DNA from: Lachnospiraceae bacterium
GTDB taxonomy: Bacteria; Bacillota; Clostridia; Lachnospirales; Lachnospiraceae
Length of the DNA stretch: 64,000 nucleotides
NCBI GenBank assembly: GCA_024691875.1
Contig: JAILNG010000014.1
Coordinates: 1-64,000, forward strand
Direction of reading: 5' to 3'
Part shown: piece by piece, positions 10,859 through 22,139 of the stretch
How positions within the stretch are numbered: position 1 is the stretch's first letter
Layout: each line of letters begins with the position of its first letter
Program-made: the position numbers and the translations under genes
The notes under the pieces: model-generated
Seen by the model: the letters and a program-made list of their open reading frames with translations, nothing else
The model's database searches: none
What the model was told of the DNA's origin: nothing

Positions 10859-11872
10859 TCAGAAAACGATCTCCGAAAGCTTTACAGGTCTGCCTTCATC
10901 GAGAGACTTTTTTGCAGCCTTAGCGATGAGAACCGGCTGAAGTCCGTCGTTAATGTCGACAGGAACTTCGCCCTTGCCTTCGCAGGCATCACAGAACATG
11001 GAAACTTCCTTTGAGAAGGAAGCCATGTAGCGCTCAAGGAAGAAGTAGAGCGGCTTTTCGCCGGTTACGCCGGATTCGGTGCTGATCACAGCTGTGGAGG
11101 GGGCGTCGTTGGTGACAGCCACCTGTCCCTTTGAACCGAAAACTTCGGCTCTCTGATCGTAACCGTAAGCGGCCTTACGGGAGTTGTCGATCACTGCGAG
11201 TGCTCCGTTTTTGAGCTTCATGGTGATGATCGCCGTGTCGATGTCTCCGCACTCCTTAATGGCGGGATTTACGAGACATGCCCCGCTTGCATATATTTCC
11301 TCGACATCGCTTCCGGAAAGATAGCGCACCATGTCGAAATCATGAATGGTCATATCCAGGAAGATACCTCCGGAAACCTTAACATAATCAAGTGAAGGTG
11401 CATCGGGATCACGAGAAGTGATCTTTACTACGTGCACATCTCCGATCTTGCCGGCTTTAACGGCTTCGCGAACGGCCTCGAAATTGTGATCGAAACGACG
11501 GTTGAAGCCCACCTGGAACTTGAGCCCTGTGCCCTTTAATGCTTCCATTACCTCTTTGATCTTTGCAAGATCCTGAGATATGGGCTTTTCGCAGAATACG
11601 TTTTTCTTTGCCTTAATTGCCTCGATGGCGATGTCGGCGTGAGTGTTTGTGGATGAGCAGATAAGAACTCCGTCGATCTCGGGATTGTTAAGAATGTCGT
11701 GATAATCCTTGGAAACATTTTTGATCCCCAGACCTCTTGCCCATGCGGCGGTGTCGTCACTCATAAAAGGGTCGGCGATAGAAAGAACTTCCGCGTTTTT
11801 AATGTTAAATGTGATGCTTTCTGCGTGAACCTTTCCGATTCTTCCCGCTCCGATGATACCCAACTTTACCAT
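10859..11872 (-). CDS. iolG: Inositol 2-dehydrogenase / Gfo-Idh-MocA oxidoreductase
   Basis: LGIIGAGRIGKVHAES Rossmann motif, FCEKPIS; divergent from an iol cluster. Confidence 0.88.
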   Translation of the reverse strand: MVKLGIIGAGRIGKVHAESITFNIKNAEVLSIADPFMSDDTAAWARGLGIKNVSKDYHDILNNPEIDGVLICSSTNTHADIAIEAIKAKKNVFCEKPISQDLAKIKEVMEALKGTGLKFQVGFNRRFDHNFEAVREAVKAGKIGDVHVVKITSRDPDAPSLDYVKVSGGIFLDMTIHDFDMVRYLSGSDVEEIYASGACLVNPAIKECGDIDTAIITMKLKNGALAVIDNSRKAAYGYDQRAEVFGSKGQVAVTNDAPSTAVISTESGVTGEKPLYFFLERYMASFSKEVSMFCDACEGKGEVPVDINDGLQPVLIAKAAKKSLDEGRPVKLSEIVF

Positions 11873-12013
11873 AAGTAAATCCTCCATGTCGTATGTTTAA
11901 TTTATCTCTAAAATTTAATACATAGTTAGTATGTTTTTATTAACTCAAGGGCATTATAGCACTGAAAAGAACACAATTCAACAACTAAATTTACAAAAAC
12001 TTACTTTCTTTTG

Positions 12014-12042
12014 TTGATTTTTATCACATTATGATGTATAAC
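12014..12042 (+). promoter_or_regulatory. Sigma-A-type promoter for the deoR-type gene
   Basis: TTGATT (12014-12019), 17-bp spacer, TATAAC (12037-12042). Confidence 0.55.
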
Positions 12043-12089
12043 TTTAAATTAGGAAAAAATGATAGAGATCCAAAGGGAGGATTATAAAA

Positions 12090-12863
12090 ATGGCAATGAA
12101 AAGCTACAGAATAAGCAGAATGGAGCAGTACATCCTGGATAAGGAGCATGTTTCGATGGATGAACTCTGCAGAGAGTTTGATATATCGATAAACACCTGC
12201 AGACTGGATGTGGCAGAGCTTTGTTCCAAAGGAACGATCAAAAAGGTTTACGGCGGTGTGTCCAGCATCAAAGAAAACTCATTGATCCCTTTCGAACAAC
12301 GTAAAATGACCAATTCCAACATTAAAAAGGAGATCTGCAGGGAAGCTGCGGAAGTAGTGGAAGACGGAGACATCATTTTTATAGATTCGGGCTCCACGAC
12401 AATGTATCTTCCGGATTTTCTTGCGGAAAAGAAGAATGTTACCGTTATTACCAACAACCTGAATGCCATCGTAAGAGGAGTACAGCTTCCCGACATTCAG
12501 ATCTTTTGTCTGCCGGGAACACTTGACAGAAGGACAAATTCCTTTGTGACTTCCGACACAGACAAGGTCCTTTCGCGTTTCAACATTAAAAAGGCATTCA
12601 TTGCAACGGCAGGAATTTCCGAAGCCGGAGACGTTTCCAATTCTTCACCTTTGGAATTCGAAGTTAAAAGAGCCGCAATGGCTCATTCCACAAAGAAGTA
12701 TCTGATCGCGGATTCATCGAAGTTTGGCAGAAGTTCACTTCTGAATTTCACATCCCTTTCCGAAATGGATGCGTTTTTCACAGATGATGCGATCGACAAG
12801 AAAGCGGTTCTTTACTGTGAACAGAATAAAGTGCGTCTGGTCACTGCCTGCAAAGGAAAGTAG
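12090..12863 (+). CDS. DeoR-family transcriptional regulator (probable iol regulator)
   Basis: N-terminal HTH MEQYILDKEHVSMDELCREFDISINTCRLDVAEL; sugar-sensor domain IDSGSTT; first gene of the iol cluster. Confidence 0.9.
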   Translation: MAMKSYRISRMEQYILDKEHVSMDELCREFDISINTCRLDVAELCSKGTIKKVYGGVSSIKENSLIPFEQRKMTNSNIKKEICREAAEVVEDGDIIFIDSGSTTMYLPDFLAEKKNVTVITNNLNAIVRGVQLPDIQIFCLPGTLDRRTNSFVTSDTDKVLSRFNIKKAFIATAGISEAGDVSNSSPLEFEVKRAAMAHSTKKYLIADSSKFGRSSLLNFTSLSEMDAFFTDDAIDKKAVLYCEQNKVRLVTACKGK

Positions 12864-12997
12864 GGCAGGCAATCTACCAATTTTTGACGAAAAATGACAT
12901 TGACCGCTCCTGAAAAAGATGTTAGATTTATCATTAATCTAACAAAAAGACACCAATCTTTTCACAAAAATATGACAAGATTGAAAGGAGATAAGAG

Positions 12998-13840
12998 ATG
13001 TCACTTGTACCAATGAAGGACCTGCTGATCAGAGGCGAAGAAAAGGGCTATGGAGTGGGAGCGTTTTCCGTAGCTGATATGGAAATGATCCTGGGAGCTG
13101 TGAAAGCTGCGGAAGAACTGAATGTACCGATGATACTTCAGATCGCTCAGGTCAGGCTTCCTTTTTCACCTTTGGACAAGATAGCTCCCATGATGATCGC
13201 CGCTGCGGAGAACGCAAAAGTGCCGGTGGGTGTCCATTTCGATCACGGACTGGATAAGGAAATGATAAAAGAGGCTTTGGATCTGGGCTTTACTTCGGTG
13301 ATGATCGATGCATCAAAGCTGCCCATATCGGAAAACATAAAGATCACCGCGGAAGTAAAGAAACTGGCTGAAAGGTACGGAGCGAGTGTTGAAGCGGAAG
13401 TGGGACAGCTGGGAGTCTCGGAGGACGGCAGCGGTGACTGCTCCAAGATCCATTCCGATCCAAAAGAAGTGAAGCTTCTCTACGAGGAGACAGGAGTTGA
13501 CGCTATAGCACTTTCCATCGGGAATCAGCACGGCTTTTACAAAGCCGCGCCCAAACTGAATTTTGAGATTCTTGAGGAAGCGAACAGTCTTGTTCCCGTT
13601 CCTCTTGTACTTCACGGCGGTTCCGGCATCAGTGATGAAGACTTCCGTAAGTGCATTTCAAAGGGCATCACAAAGATCAATGTGGCAACTGCCACATTCA
13701 GTGCCGTAAAGGAAGCAGCTGCGTTTTATCTTAAAAACGAAAAGACGGATTACTTTTCCATGAGTGATGCCATGACAAATGCAGCATACGAAAACATAAA
13801 AAGACATATGCAGGTCTTTTCCATGGACAAGCAGTTTTGA
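12998..13840 (+). CDS. iolJ: Class II fructose-bisphosphate aldolase family (probable DKG-phosphate aldolase)
   Basis: VGVHFDHGLD, EAEVGQLG, VLHGGSGI; sits in the iol cluster beside iolC. Confidence 0.85.
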   Translation: MSLVPMKDLLIRGEEKGYGVGAFSVADMEMILGAVKAAEELNVPMILQIAQVRLPFSPLDKIAPMMIAAAENAKVPVGVHFDHGLDKEMIKEALDLGFTSVMIDASKLPISENIKITAEVKKLAERYGASVEAEVGQLGVSEDGSGDCSKIHSDPKEVKLLYEETGVDAIALSIGNQHGFYKAAPKLNFEILEEANSLVPVPLVLHGGSGISDEDFRKCISKGITKINVATATFSAVKEAAAFYLKNEKTDYFSMSDAMTNAAYENIKRHMQVFSMDKQF

Positions 13841-13861
13841 ATGAAGATAAAGGAGAAGAAA

Positions 13862-14878
13862 ATGGCATATATTGAATTTGCTAAGGATCGGAGATTTGAC
13901 ATCATCCCCCTCGGAAGAGCGGCGATCGATCTGAATCCCACGGATTTCTACAAACCTTTAAACCAAAGTACCACTTTTAAAAAGTATCTTGGCGGGTCAC
14001 CCGCGAACATTGCGGTGGGAATGGCCAGACTCGGTAAAAGGGTGGGCTTTATCGGAAAGGTGTCCGACGATCAGTTCGGTACCTTTATTGAAGACAGATT
14101 TAAAGAAGAAGGCATAGACATTTCGCATCTTGTGAGAGCGAAGAACGGTGAAAAGCTGGGGCTCACTTTCACTGAGATCAAAAGCGAAACGGAGAGCAGC
14201 ATCCTGATGTACAGAGATGCCATAGCGGATCTTGAGCTTGATGTTTCGGAAGTGGACGAGGATTACATTAAGAACAGTGCCTCTCTTTTGATCTCGGGAA
14301 CAGCGCTTTCCAAGAGCCCTTCGAGGGAAGCGGCCCTTAAAGCACTCAGACTTGCGAAAAAGAACGGAACAATTGTTATCTTTGACATAGATTACAGACC
14401 TTACTCCTGGAAAAACGAAGACGAGATCTCGGTTTACTACTCGACGGTAGCAAGAGAAGCCGACGTGATCCTGGGATCAAGAGAAGAATTTGATCTTACG
14501 GAAAGACTTCTCGGAACATCAAAAACAGACAGAGAGACGGCAGCTTACTGGCACGGATGCGGAGCAAAGATCGTTGTCATTAAGCATGGAAAAGAAGGCT
14601 CCACTGCTTACACAAACGACGGAAAAAGTTATTCGATCAAGCCTTTCCCCGTAAAGCTTTTAAAGAGCTTCGGAGGCGGAGACGGTTACGCATCCGCTTT
14701 TCTTTACGGATTGATGGAAGGATGGGAGATACAGGATGCGCTCGAGTTCGGAAGCGCCGAAGCGGCAATGTTGGTTGCCAGCCATGCGTGCTCTGAGGAT
14801 ATGCCCGGGGTTGAGGCGGTAAAAAAGTTTATCAAAGAAGAAAAAGAACAATACGGCGAAATGGTCGCACGTGTGTGA
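13862..14878 (+). CDS. iolC: 5-dehydro-2-deoxygluconokinase
   Basis: PfkB family: LGGSPANIAVGMARLG...GFIGKV, GGGDGYASAFLYGL; start preceded by AAAGGAG. Confidence 0.92.
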   Translation: MAYIEFAKDRRFDIIPLGRAAIDLNPTDFYKPLNQSTTFKKYLGGSPANIAVGMARLGKRVGFIGKVSDDQFGTFIEDRFKEEGIDISHLVRAKNGEKLGLTFTEIKSETESSILMYRDAIADLELDVSEVDEDYIKNSASLLISGTALSKSPSREAALKALRLAKKNGTIVIFDIDYRPYSWKNEDEISVYYSTVAREADVILGSREEFDLTERLLGTSKTDRETAAYWHGCGAKIVVIKHGKEGSTAYTNDGKSYSIKPFPVKLLKSFGGGDGYASAFLYGLMEGWEIQDALEFGSAEAAMLVASHACSEDMPGVEAVKKFIKEEKEQYGEMVARV

Positions 14879-14904
14879 AGCTTACAACTTGATCGGAGAA
14901 GAAT

Positions 14905-15666
14905 ATGAGCATGTTTGAAAGACCTGAATTTAACGAAAACGGTGTAAAACTCGTATCGGAAGAAAATTCCGATATGATGATGGACATTAAGATCTTCAGG
15001 ATGAAGAAAGGCGACAGCCTTGATCTTGAAGATGCAAAGGACGAGACTGCGATCCTGCTCACGGAAGGCAAGGTGACCTATGCTTGGGAGGACAGAAAAG
15101 AGCAGGCTTCCAGAAAAAATGTATTTGAAGAACCACCTTACTGCCTTCACATGAGCAAAGGCAAAAAGGCAAAGATCACTGCGGACGAGGACTCTGAGAT
15201 CATTGTTCAGAAGACGGAGAATGAAAGGGACTTTGCCACAAAATTCTACACTCCCGCAGAGAACAAGATCGAACTGATGGGAGCGACACAATGGGAAGGA
15301 ACCGCGAAGCGTGAAGTATTGACGGTGTTTGACTATCAGAATGCGCCTTACTCCAACATGGTGATCGGAGAAGTCATCACAAAGGCGGGGAGATGGTCCA
15401 GTTACGTTCCTCATTCACATCGCCAGCCCGAAGTGTACTACTTCAAGTTTGAGAAACCTCAAGGTTTCGGAGCGGCATTTATCGGAGATAATGTATTTAA
15501 ATCCCGGGACGGAAGCTGCATAAAGATCCCCGGAGGTCTCACCCATCCTATGGCTGCGGCGCCCGGTTACAACATGTATTATTGCTGGATGATAAGGCAT
15601 CTGCCCAATGATCCCTGGACTACGAGAGACAATGATCCGGATCATGTGTGGCTGCTTAACGAATAG
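14905..15666 (+). CDS. iolB: 5-deoxy-glucuronate isomerase
   Basis: PHSHRQPEVYYFKFEKPQGFG, GLTHPMAAAPGYNMYYCWMIRHLPNDPW. Confidence 0.93.
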   Translation: MSMFERPEFNENGVKLVSEENSDMMMDIKIFRMKKGDSLDLEDAKDETAILLTEGKVTYAWEDRKEQASRKNVFEEPPYCLHMSKGKKAKITADEDSEIIVQKTENERDFATKFYTPAENKIELMGATQWEGTAKREVLTVFDYQNAPYSNMVIGEVITKAGRWSSYVPHSHRQPEVYYFKFEKPQGFGAAFIGDNVFKSRDGSCIKIPGGLTHPMAAAPGYNMYYCWMIRHLPNDPWTTRDNDPDHVWLLNE

Positions 15667-15696
15667 ACCTTAAGCCAAACAAAGAGGAGAAAAATT

Positions 15697-17625
15697 ATGG
15701 GAACAGTTAATCTTACGGTAGGACAGGCACTTGTTCGTTTTTTGGACAATCAATACGTTTCCTTTGACGGAGTGGAAAACAAATTTGTGGAGGGCGTGTT
15801 CACTATCTTTGGACATGGCTTTGTACTGGGCTTCGGTCAGGCTCTGGAGGAAGATCCCGGAAAACTCAAAGTTTTTCAGGGACGTAACGAACAGGGCATG
15901 GCCCACGCGGCAGCGGGCTTTGCCAAGCAGAATAACAGAAGGAAGATCATTGCCTGCGCATCATCCATAGGACCCGGAGCGGCGAACATGGTCACTGCGG
16001 TTGCGGATGCAACGGCCAACAGTCTTCCTCTTCTTGTTTTTACGGGAGACACTTACGCCACACGTCAGCCTGACCCCGTTTTGCAACAGGTGGAACAACC
16101 CTGGGATCTGAATCTTACAACCAGTGATGCCTTCAGACCTGTTTCCAGATTCTGGGACAGGATCTCCCGCCCGGAGCAGCTCATGTCTGCTATGATAAAC
16201 GCTATGAGAGTCCTGACTGATCCTGAACTCACAGGCGGCGTCTGCATTTCGCTTCCTCAGGATGTTCAGGGGGAGCGCTACGACTGGCCTGAAGAATTCC
16301 TTGCAAAAAGAGTGATGAAGATCACTAGGCGTATCCCCGTTGACGAAGAGATCAACGATGCCGTGGCTTTGATCGGAAGCAGAAAGAAGCCTTTGGTTAT
16401 TGTGGGAGGCGGTGTAAGGTACTCGGAAGCCGGAGAAGAAGTGGTTAAATTCTGTACGGCTTTCAACATTCCTTATGCGGAGACTCAGTCCGGAAAGAGC
16501 GCAACAAAGGGAAGCAAGCCCTATAACCTCGGCGGACTGGGATGCACCGGAAATCTTTCTGCGAACATGATCGCACGAGAGGCGGATCTGATCATCGGAG
16601 TGGGTACCAAGCTTTCCGACTTCACTACCGGTTCCAAAGAACTGTTTTCAAATCCGGATGTTAAGTTCCTTTGGATCAATGTTTCACGTTACCACAGCCT
16701 CAAGATGAACGGGATGCCGCTGGTGGGAGATGCGAAGGTCACTCTTAACAAACTTGTAAATTACCTGAGTACGCTTAAGTACCTGAGCGGATACAAAGAC
16801 GAGATAAAGGAAGCGAAAAAGGCCTGGGACAGGGAGATGGATTTCCTGACTCATACGGAATACAACGATTCCTACAAGCCCCTTATCAAAGCGATGGAGC
16901 CCGGTGTCCTCGAAGAATTTAAAAAGGCTACCGGTGGCGTTATCACGCAGACAGCCGCTATCGGCATGATCAGAGAAAAGATAGAGGAGAATGCGATAAT
17001 CTGTGCTGCTTCGGGAAGTCTTCCCGGAGATCTGCAGCGTATGTGGACCACGGAAGAGAGAGACTCCTACAACATGGAGTACGGTTACTCCTGCATGGGC
17101 TGGGAGATCGCTGCGGGACTGGGCGCAAAGCTGGCAAGGCCTCATCAGCAGGTTTATGCAATGGTGGGAGACGGAGCTTTCATGATGCTTCATTCCGAAC
17201 TTGCCACCTCATTGCAGGAAAAGAAGAAGATCATTGTGCTTCTCTTTGACAATTGCGGTTTCGGATGCATCAATAATCTTCAGATGGGTAACGGAGTCGG
17301 CTCTCTTGCAACCATGTTCCGCTACAGGGACGACAACAATGAGCTGAAAGGCGATCTCATCCCCACGGATTTTGCGATGATCGCAAGAGGCTACGGCTGC
17401 AAGGGCTACACTGCGACCACCATGAAGGAACTGGAGGAGGCACTTGAGGCAGCAAAAAAGGATGAAGTTTCCGCGCTCATTGACATCAAGGCCATGCCCA
17501 AAACAATGACAGACGGTTATCTGTCCTGGTGGCACGTGGGCTTGGGAGACTCGGAAACAAATCCCAAGATCCATGAGGCTTTTAAAAACCGTATGGAACA
17601 CCTGAAAAATGCCAAAAAATTCTAA
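15697..17625 (+). CDS. iolD: 3D-(3,5/4)-trihydroxycyclohexane-1,2-dione acylhydrolase
   Basis: ThDP-dependent fold: [31 protein letters not shown]...NCGFGCINN; cluster context. Confidence 0.95.
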   Translation: MGTVNLTVGQALVRFLDNQYVSFDGVENKFVEGVFTIFGHGFVLGFGQALEEDPGKLKVFQGRNEQGMAHAAAGFAKQNNRRKIIACASSIGPGAANMVTAVADATANSLPLLVFTGDTYATRQPDPVLQQVEQPWDLNLTTSDAFRPVSRFWDRISRPEQLMSAMINAMRVLTDPELTGGVCISLPQDVQGERYDWPEEFLAKRVMKITRRIPVDEEINDAVALIGSRKKPLVIVGGGVRYSEAGEEVVKFCTAFNIPYAETQSGKSATKGSKPYNLGGLGCTGNLSANMIAREADLIIGVGTKLSDFTTGSKELFSNPDVKFLWINVSRYHSLKMNGMPLVGDAKVTLNKLVNYLSTLKYLSGYKDEIKEAKKAWDREMDFLTHTEYNDSYKPLIKAMEPGVLEEFKKATGGVITQTAAIGMIREKIEENAIICAASGSLPGDLQRMWTTEERDSYNMEYGYSCMGWEIAAGLGAKLARPHQQVYAMVGDGAFMMLHSELATSLQEKKKIIVLLFDNCGFGCINNLQMGNGVGSLATMFRYRDDNNELKGDLIPTDFAMIARGYGCKGYTATTMKELEEALEAAKKDEVSALIDIKAMPKTMTDGYLSWWHVGLGDSETNPKIHEAFKNRMEHLKNAKKF

Positions 17626-17841
17626 AAGTTATTAACTCATGGCAAAAAAACTGTAAAATCAAGTGCTCTGCCATGCCATAAAAAAATTAGTGGATTTATT
17701 GTGCTTTTTCTGCTATCATTATAAAAGCCTTTGCGGCTCAAGAAAGCATATGCCTTCTTGATGGGGCCGCAGACAGAGAGGCAGATAAAGCATAGCAAAA
17801 AATAAGTTGTACTAAAAATTAAACCGAAAGGACATTTTGTT

Positions 17842-18738
17842 ATGTTTAGCAAAGATAAGGTAAGATTGGGAATTGCACCTATAGGTTGGACCAATGATGA
17901 CATGCCCGCCCTCGGAGGAGAAAACACCTTCGAACAGTGTGTCAGCGAAATGGCCCTTGCAGGCTTCACAGGCTGTGAAGTGGGAAACAAGTATCCCAAG
18001 GACACGGCTGTTTTGAAGGAAGCCTTGGAACTTCGCGGCATGAGGATCGCCAGCAAGTGGTTTTCCTCGTTTTTGGCAACAAAGCCCTACGAAGAGACGG
18101 AAAAAGAATTTATTAAAGAATTGGATTACCTCGAGGCCATGGGCGCCGACAGGATCAACGTCTCGGAACAGAGCTATTCGGTTCAGGGAAATGAAGCTCT
18201 TTCCATTTTTGACAATAAGGTGCATTTTACCGATGAAGAGTGGAAAAAGATGTGCGACGGCCTTAACAGACTGGGAAAGGTTGCTAAGGACAGAGGCTTC
18301 AAGCTTTGCTTCCACCATCACATGGGAACCGGAGTGCAAACGATAGAAGAAACAGCTAAAATGCTGGACGATACGGACCCCGAGCTGGTGTATCTTTGCT
18401 ATGACACCGGTCATTTCACTTTTTCGGGCGAGGATCCCACGTACATCTTGAAGCATTACCCCGACAGGATCGGGCATGTTCACTTGAAAGATGTTCGTGC
18501 GGATGTGCTTAAAAAAGCGACGGAAGGGCGCTGGTCTTTCCTGAAAGCGGTAAGAGAAGGAACCTTTACGGTTCCGGGCGACGGTTGCGTCGACTTTGAC
18601 GCAGTTTTTGCGGAGCTGGAGAAGATGGATTATACGGGATGGTTCCTCGTGGAAGCTGAGCAGGATCCTGCCAAAGCAAATCCTTTAAAATACGCAAAAA
18701 TGGCACGTCGTTTTATCGCCGAAAAAACCGGATTGTAA
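17842..18738 (+). CDS. iolE: myo-Inosose-2 dehydratase
   Basis: [46 protein letters not shown]. Confidence 0.95.
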   Translation: MFSKDKVRLGIAPIGWTNDDMPALGGENTFEQCVSEMALAGFTGCEVGNKYPKDTAVLKEALELRGMRIASKWFSSFLATKPYEETEKEFIKELDYLEAMGADRINVSEQSYSVQGNEALSIFDNKVHFTDEEWKKMCDGLNRLGKVAKDRGFKLCFHHHMGTGVQTIEETAKMLDDTDPELVYLCYDTGHFTFSGEDPTYILKHYPDRIGHVHLKDVRADVLKKATEGRWSFLKAVREGTFTVPGDGCVDFDAVFAELEKMDYTGWFLVEAEQDPAKANPLKYAKMARRFIAEKTGL

Positions 18739-18773
18739 TAAGAGCATATGGGGCCGAGCAAACGGAGGAAACC

Positions 18774-20918
18774 ATGAAATTTTTTGTTAGTGTCATCAGC
18801 TTTTTAAAAAAGCTTGCAAAGAAAGCAGGCAAATGTATTTCGAAAATAGCGGAGTGTCTTGCTAAGCTTGCAGGAAACAGCGGGACGGTCAGCATTAAAA
18901 CCAAGCTGACACTTAGCTTTCTTGTTCCTGTAGTTTTGGTAATGGTTCTGGGCATCACTTCTTATCAGAAGTCGAAAGCAGCTTTGATCGACAGTTACAA
19001 GGACACAGCTCTTTCAACCATAGAGTCAACGGGCAACTACTTTGATCTGATCGCTGAAATGGTTGAATCAAAGGCTGCACAGGTCTTGTCCGTGAATTCG
19101 GTAAACTCCTATTTCGGAGATGCATTTGAAAGCGGATCGGATGATGAAAAAAAGGCAAAAAACGCGATACAGATGCAGATGAAACAGGTTGCAAATGCCG
19201 ATAATATCGTGCTTGATGTCAGCGTTCTGAGTTATTCGATAAATAAAAGCTTCTCATCCAACGGATCTTATCTGATCCTCGGATCCACCGGTGCAGCATC
19301 CTATGACACTTCGAACGAAGGCGTGCTCTTTAATTCACTTGGTGAGGAGCAGGCATGGATCGGAAGTCACAGCTTCATAGATGAATTTGCCTTAAAGGAA
19401 GGCGACTACAGCTGGGTATTTGTAAGGGCTATCTATGATTCCATAGGTGATAAACTCGGTTACATTTCTGTAGATGTCAGCACGGATGTTGTCAAGAATG
19501 CGCTCGAGCAGATCAATCTCGGAGAAACAGCCAAGTTTACACTGGTAACACGTGACGGAAATGAAACTACAAGAAACGGGCTTTCCGGAAACATTTTCTA
19601 CGGAACCGATTTCTATAAAAAAGCTCTTGAGTCTCCCGAAAAGAGCGGCAGCTCGTATGAAAAAATGGACGGCAAAAAGTACCTTTGCCTGTTCTATAAG
19701 ATCGGGGAGACGGGAGCAATGCTCTGCGGAAGGATCGAGGAAAGCGAGATCGTTAAGACCGCAGACAGCATTAAGACCATCACATTCATAATCACCATTA
19801 TGTGTGTTCTTGTAAGTACGGGAATAGGACTCTTTGTATCTGTCGGATTAAGCAGATCCGTTGATATGACCGTTAAGATCCTGGGCAAGGCAGCTGACGG
19901 TGATCTCAGAGAAAGAATGCATTCAAAGCGTAAGGATGAATTTGGCAAATTGTCAAATGCAACGGATAAGATGCTTCACAACACTAAGAAGCTGATCGTT
20001 CAGGCAGCGACAGCATCTGACGCACTGAACACCTCTTCGGGAGAATTGCTTGATTCAGCCAACGAACTTCGTGATTCTTCTGCAAGAATGAACAGCTCCA
20101 TTGACGAGATCAAGCGCGGCATTACCATGCAGGCAAGCGATGCATCGGATTGTCTTGCTGACACGGAAACTTTGAACGAAAAGATCGATGATGTAAGAAA
20201 GAACGTCAATGCCATCGAAGATATGGCGGCAAGTGCAACTTCCGCGGTTTCGGAAGGTGTCAAGTCAGTAGATGAGCTCAAAGAAAAAGCGGGTGAAACA
20301 GCATCCGTTACAAAAGTTGTTATTACAGACATTCAGGCTTTGGCCGGAGAGACCAAGGCGATCAACCAGATCGTTGAAACCATCAATGACATTGCAACTC
20401 AGACCAATCTCCTCTCATTAAATGCTTCCATCGAAGCTGCAAGATCCGGAGATGCGGGCAGAGGCTTTGCGGTAGTTGCAAACGAGATCAGAGTTTTGGC
20501 GGATCAGTCAAAACAGGCTGCAAATGAGATCCGTGCCATCATCGGTTCCATCGTAAAGAGAACCGGAGAAACAGTCGTTTCGGCTCAGAAAGCGGATGAC
20601 ATTGTTACTCAGCAGGGCATCGCGGTGGACAGTACTCTTAAGAAGTTTACGGATATCGAAAACAGCGTAAACAACATCGCAGGAAGTCTTGCGGACATCG
20701 GCCGTCAGGTTAAGGAGATCGAACATGCCAAGGAACACACTGTAGGAGCGATCCAAAGCATTTCTTCGGTACTTCATGAAACGGAAGCCATGGCAGAAGA
20801 ACTTGAGAAGAGTTCAAAGGTTACTCAGGAAGAGGTTGAAAGTCTCAATTCCGTTATTTCCGCTCTTAAGAATGAAGCGGGCAAGCTCAAAGGAGAATTG
20901 GACGTATTTAAGATCTGA
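18774..20918 (+). CDS. Methyl-accepting chemotaxis protein
   Basis: TM, extracytoplasmic Cache-like domain, TM, HAMP, signalling tip [43 protein letters not shown]. Confidence 0.96.
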   Translation: MKFFVSVISFLKKLAKKAGKCISKIAECLAKLAGNSGTVSIKTKLTLSFLVPVVLVMVLGITSYQKSKAALIDSYKDTALSTIESTGNYFDLIAEMVESKAAQVLSVNSVNSYFGDAFESGSDDEKKAKNAIQMQMKQVANADNIVLDVSVLSYSINKSFSSNGSYLILGSTGAASYDTSNEGVLFNSLGEEQAWIGSHSFIDEFALKEGDYSWVFVRAIYDSIGDKLGYISVDVSTDVVKNALEQINLGETAKFTLVTRDGNETTRNGLSGNIFYGTDFYKKALESPEKSGSSYEKMDGKKYLCLFYKIGETGAMLCGRIEESEIVKTADSIKTITFIITIMCVLVSTGIGLFVSVGLSRSVDMTVKILGKAADGDLRERMHSKRKDEFGKLSNATDKMLHNTKKLIVQAATASDALNTSSGELLDSANELRDSSARMNSSIDEIKRGITMQASDASDCLADTETLNEKIDDVRKNVNAIEDMAASATSAVSEGVKSVDELKEKAGETASVTKVVITDIQALAGETKAINQIVETINDIATQTNLLSLNASIEAARSGDAGRGFAVVANEIRVLADQSKQAANEIRAIIGSIVKRTGETVVSAQKADDIVTQQGIAVDSTLKKFTDIENSVNNIAGSLADIGRQVKEIEHAKEHTVGAIQSISSVLHETEAMAEELEKSSKVTQEEVESLNSVISALKNEAGKLKGELDVFKI

Positions 20919-20934
20919 TGACATTATAAAATTA

Positions 20935-20970
20935 AAAAGACGCTCGAGGGGAGACTCTCGGGCGTCTTTT
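20935..20970. terminator. Intrinsic terminator between the MCP gene and convergent AraC gene
   Basis: AAAAGACGC...GCGTCTTTT with inner CGAG/CTCG. Confidence 0.85.
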
Positions 20971-20983
20971 GTCTTATCGGCAT

Positions 20984-21880
20984 TTATTCGGTACTGATCT
21001 TTTCTGCGGGCTTTCTGAACTCGCTGGGACTTTTTCCCACAAGCTTATTGAATGTTCTGTTGAATTGAGAAAAGGAATTGAAACCGCAAGCTATGGAGAT
21101 GTCTGTAATCTTGGATTTTCCGGTGACCAGCATCTGCTGAGCATTACGGATCCTGGTCATCTGGATGTAGTTGACCAGATTAAATCCCGTGATCTCTTTA
21201 AAACGGTGGGAAAGATAGTGAGGTGAAATGTAAAACATTTTTGCAAGGCTTTCAAGAGACAGATCTTCCGAAAAGTGGGCGTGAATGTAAGAAGTGATCT
21301 TGTAGATCTTTTCTTCGAGAGTGCCTTCAGCTACCTGCTTGTAAATATTATCACCTCTAAACCTGTAAAGGCAGTACAGGAATTGTAAAAATTCAGAGTG
21401 GAGCTGTAAAACAAAACCATCCTGTCTGCTTTTCAACAGCCTGAAGATCTCATTCAGATGAGAAAAAGTTTCCGATTGTTCCTTTTCGTTAAAACGGAGC
21501 ACGGGCGTATCGGTGTAGAAAACCGAGAGCAGGTTATCAAGGTCTTTTTTGAACAGAGGATCAGATACGGGCGGAATGGCAAAGTCAATGATCAGACGTC
21601 TTGACGGATTGCCCTTATGGTAGATGGATTTATGAAGCTTCAGAGGCGGCAGAAGCGTAATATCAAACTGCCTGAGTTCAAAAAGATTACCGTCAACCAA
21701 ATGCCCTGCTTCTTTGTCCAATAAAATGTGTATTTCAAAGAAACGATGGAAATGTTGAAATTCCATGTTGATGTTATAGTTTCTCACATCGTAATCGAAG
21801 AGGTAGTATAACGGGTCGGATTCATTGCCTATATTTTCCACAAAACCCTGTTCGTATAAAAACATATCATTAATCAACAT
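20984..21880 (-). CDS. AraC-family transcriptional regulator
   Basis: N-terminal cupin-like domain; C-terminal double HTH SLESLAKMFYISPHYLSHRFKEITG...ISIACGFNSFSQFNRTFNKLVGKSPSEFR. Confidence 0.93.
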   Translation of the reverse strand: MLINDMFLYEQGFVENIGNESDPLYYLFDYDVRNYNINMEFQHFHRFFEIHILLDKEAGHLVDGNLFELRQFDITLLPPLKLHKSIYHKGNPSRRLIIDFAIPPVSDPLFKKDLDNLLSVFYTDTPVLRFNEKEQSETFSHLNEIFRLLKSRQDGFVLQLHSEFLQFLYCLYRFRGDNIYKQVAEGTLEEKIYKITSYIHAHFSEDLSLESLAKMFYISPHYLSHRFKEITGFNLVNYIQMTRIRNAQQMLVTGKSKITDISIACGFNSFSQFNRTFNKLVGKSPSEFRKPAEKISTE

Positions 21881-22139
21881 TAGTAAGTCCTCACTAAAAC
21901 AACAGCAACATGCATTGTGCACTTTTACTAAAAATATGCATAAAAAGACCTTGTCTGTCTATTAAATTGTAACAGAGAAAAGCAAAAAATGCAATCTTTT
22001 TAAACGCAGAAAGCAAATAAAGCGTTGAAATTGTTTGGTACATCTTGCTATTATAATATTGGTAAAAATTAATGGATATACTAAAGTTTTACCAAAAAAT
22101 TACCAAATGCTTACCTGTTATTTAGAAAAGAGAGCTATA

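Noticed and set aside
17727-17790. c-di-GMP-I (GEMM) riboswitch upstream of iolE
   Set aside because: The conserved GGCAAACC / GCAAAGCC-type elements are missing; only a generic hairpin is supported.
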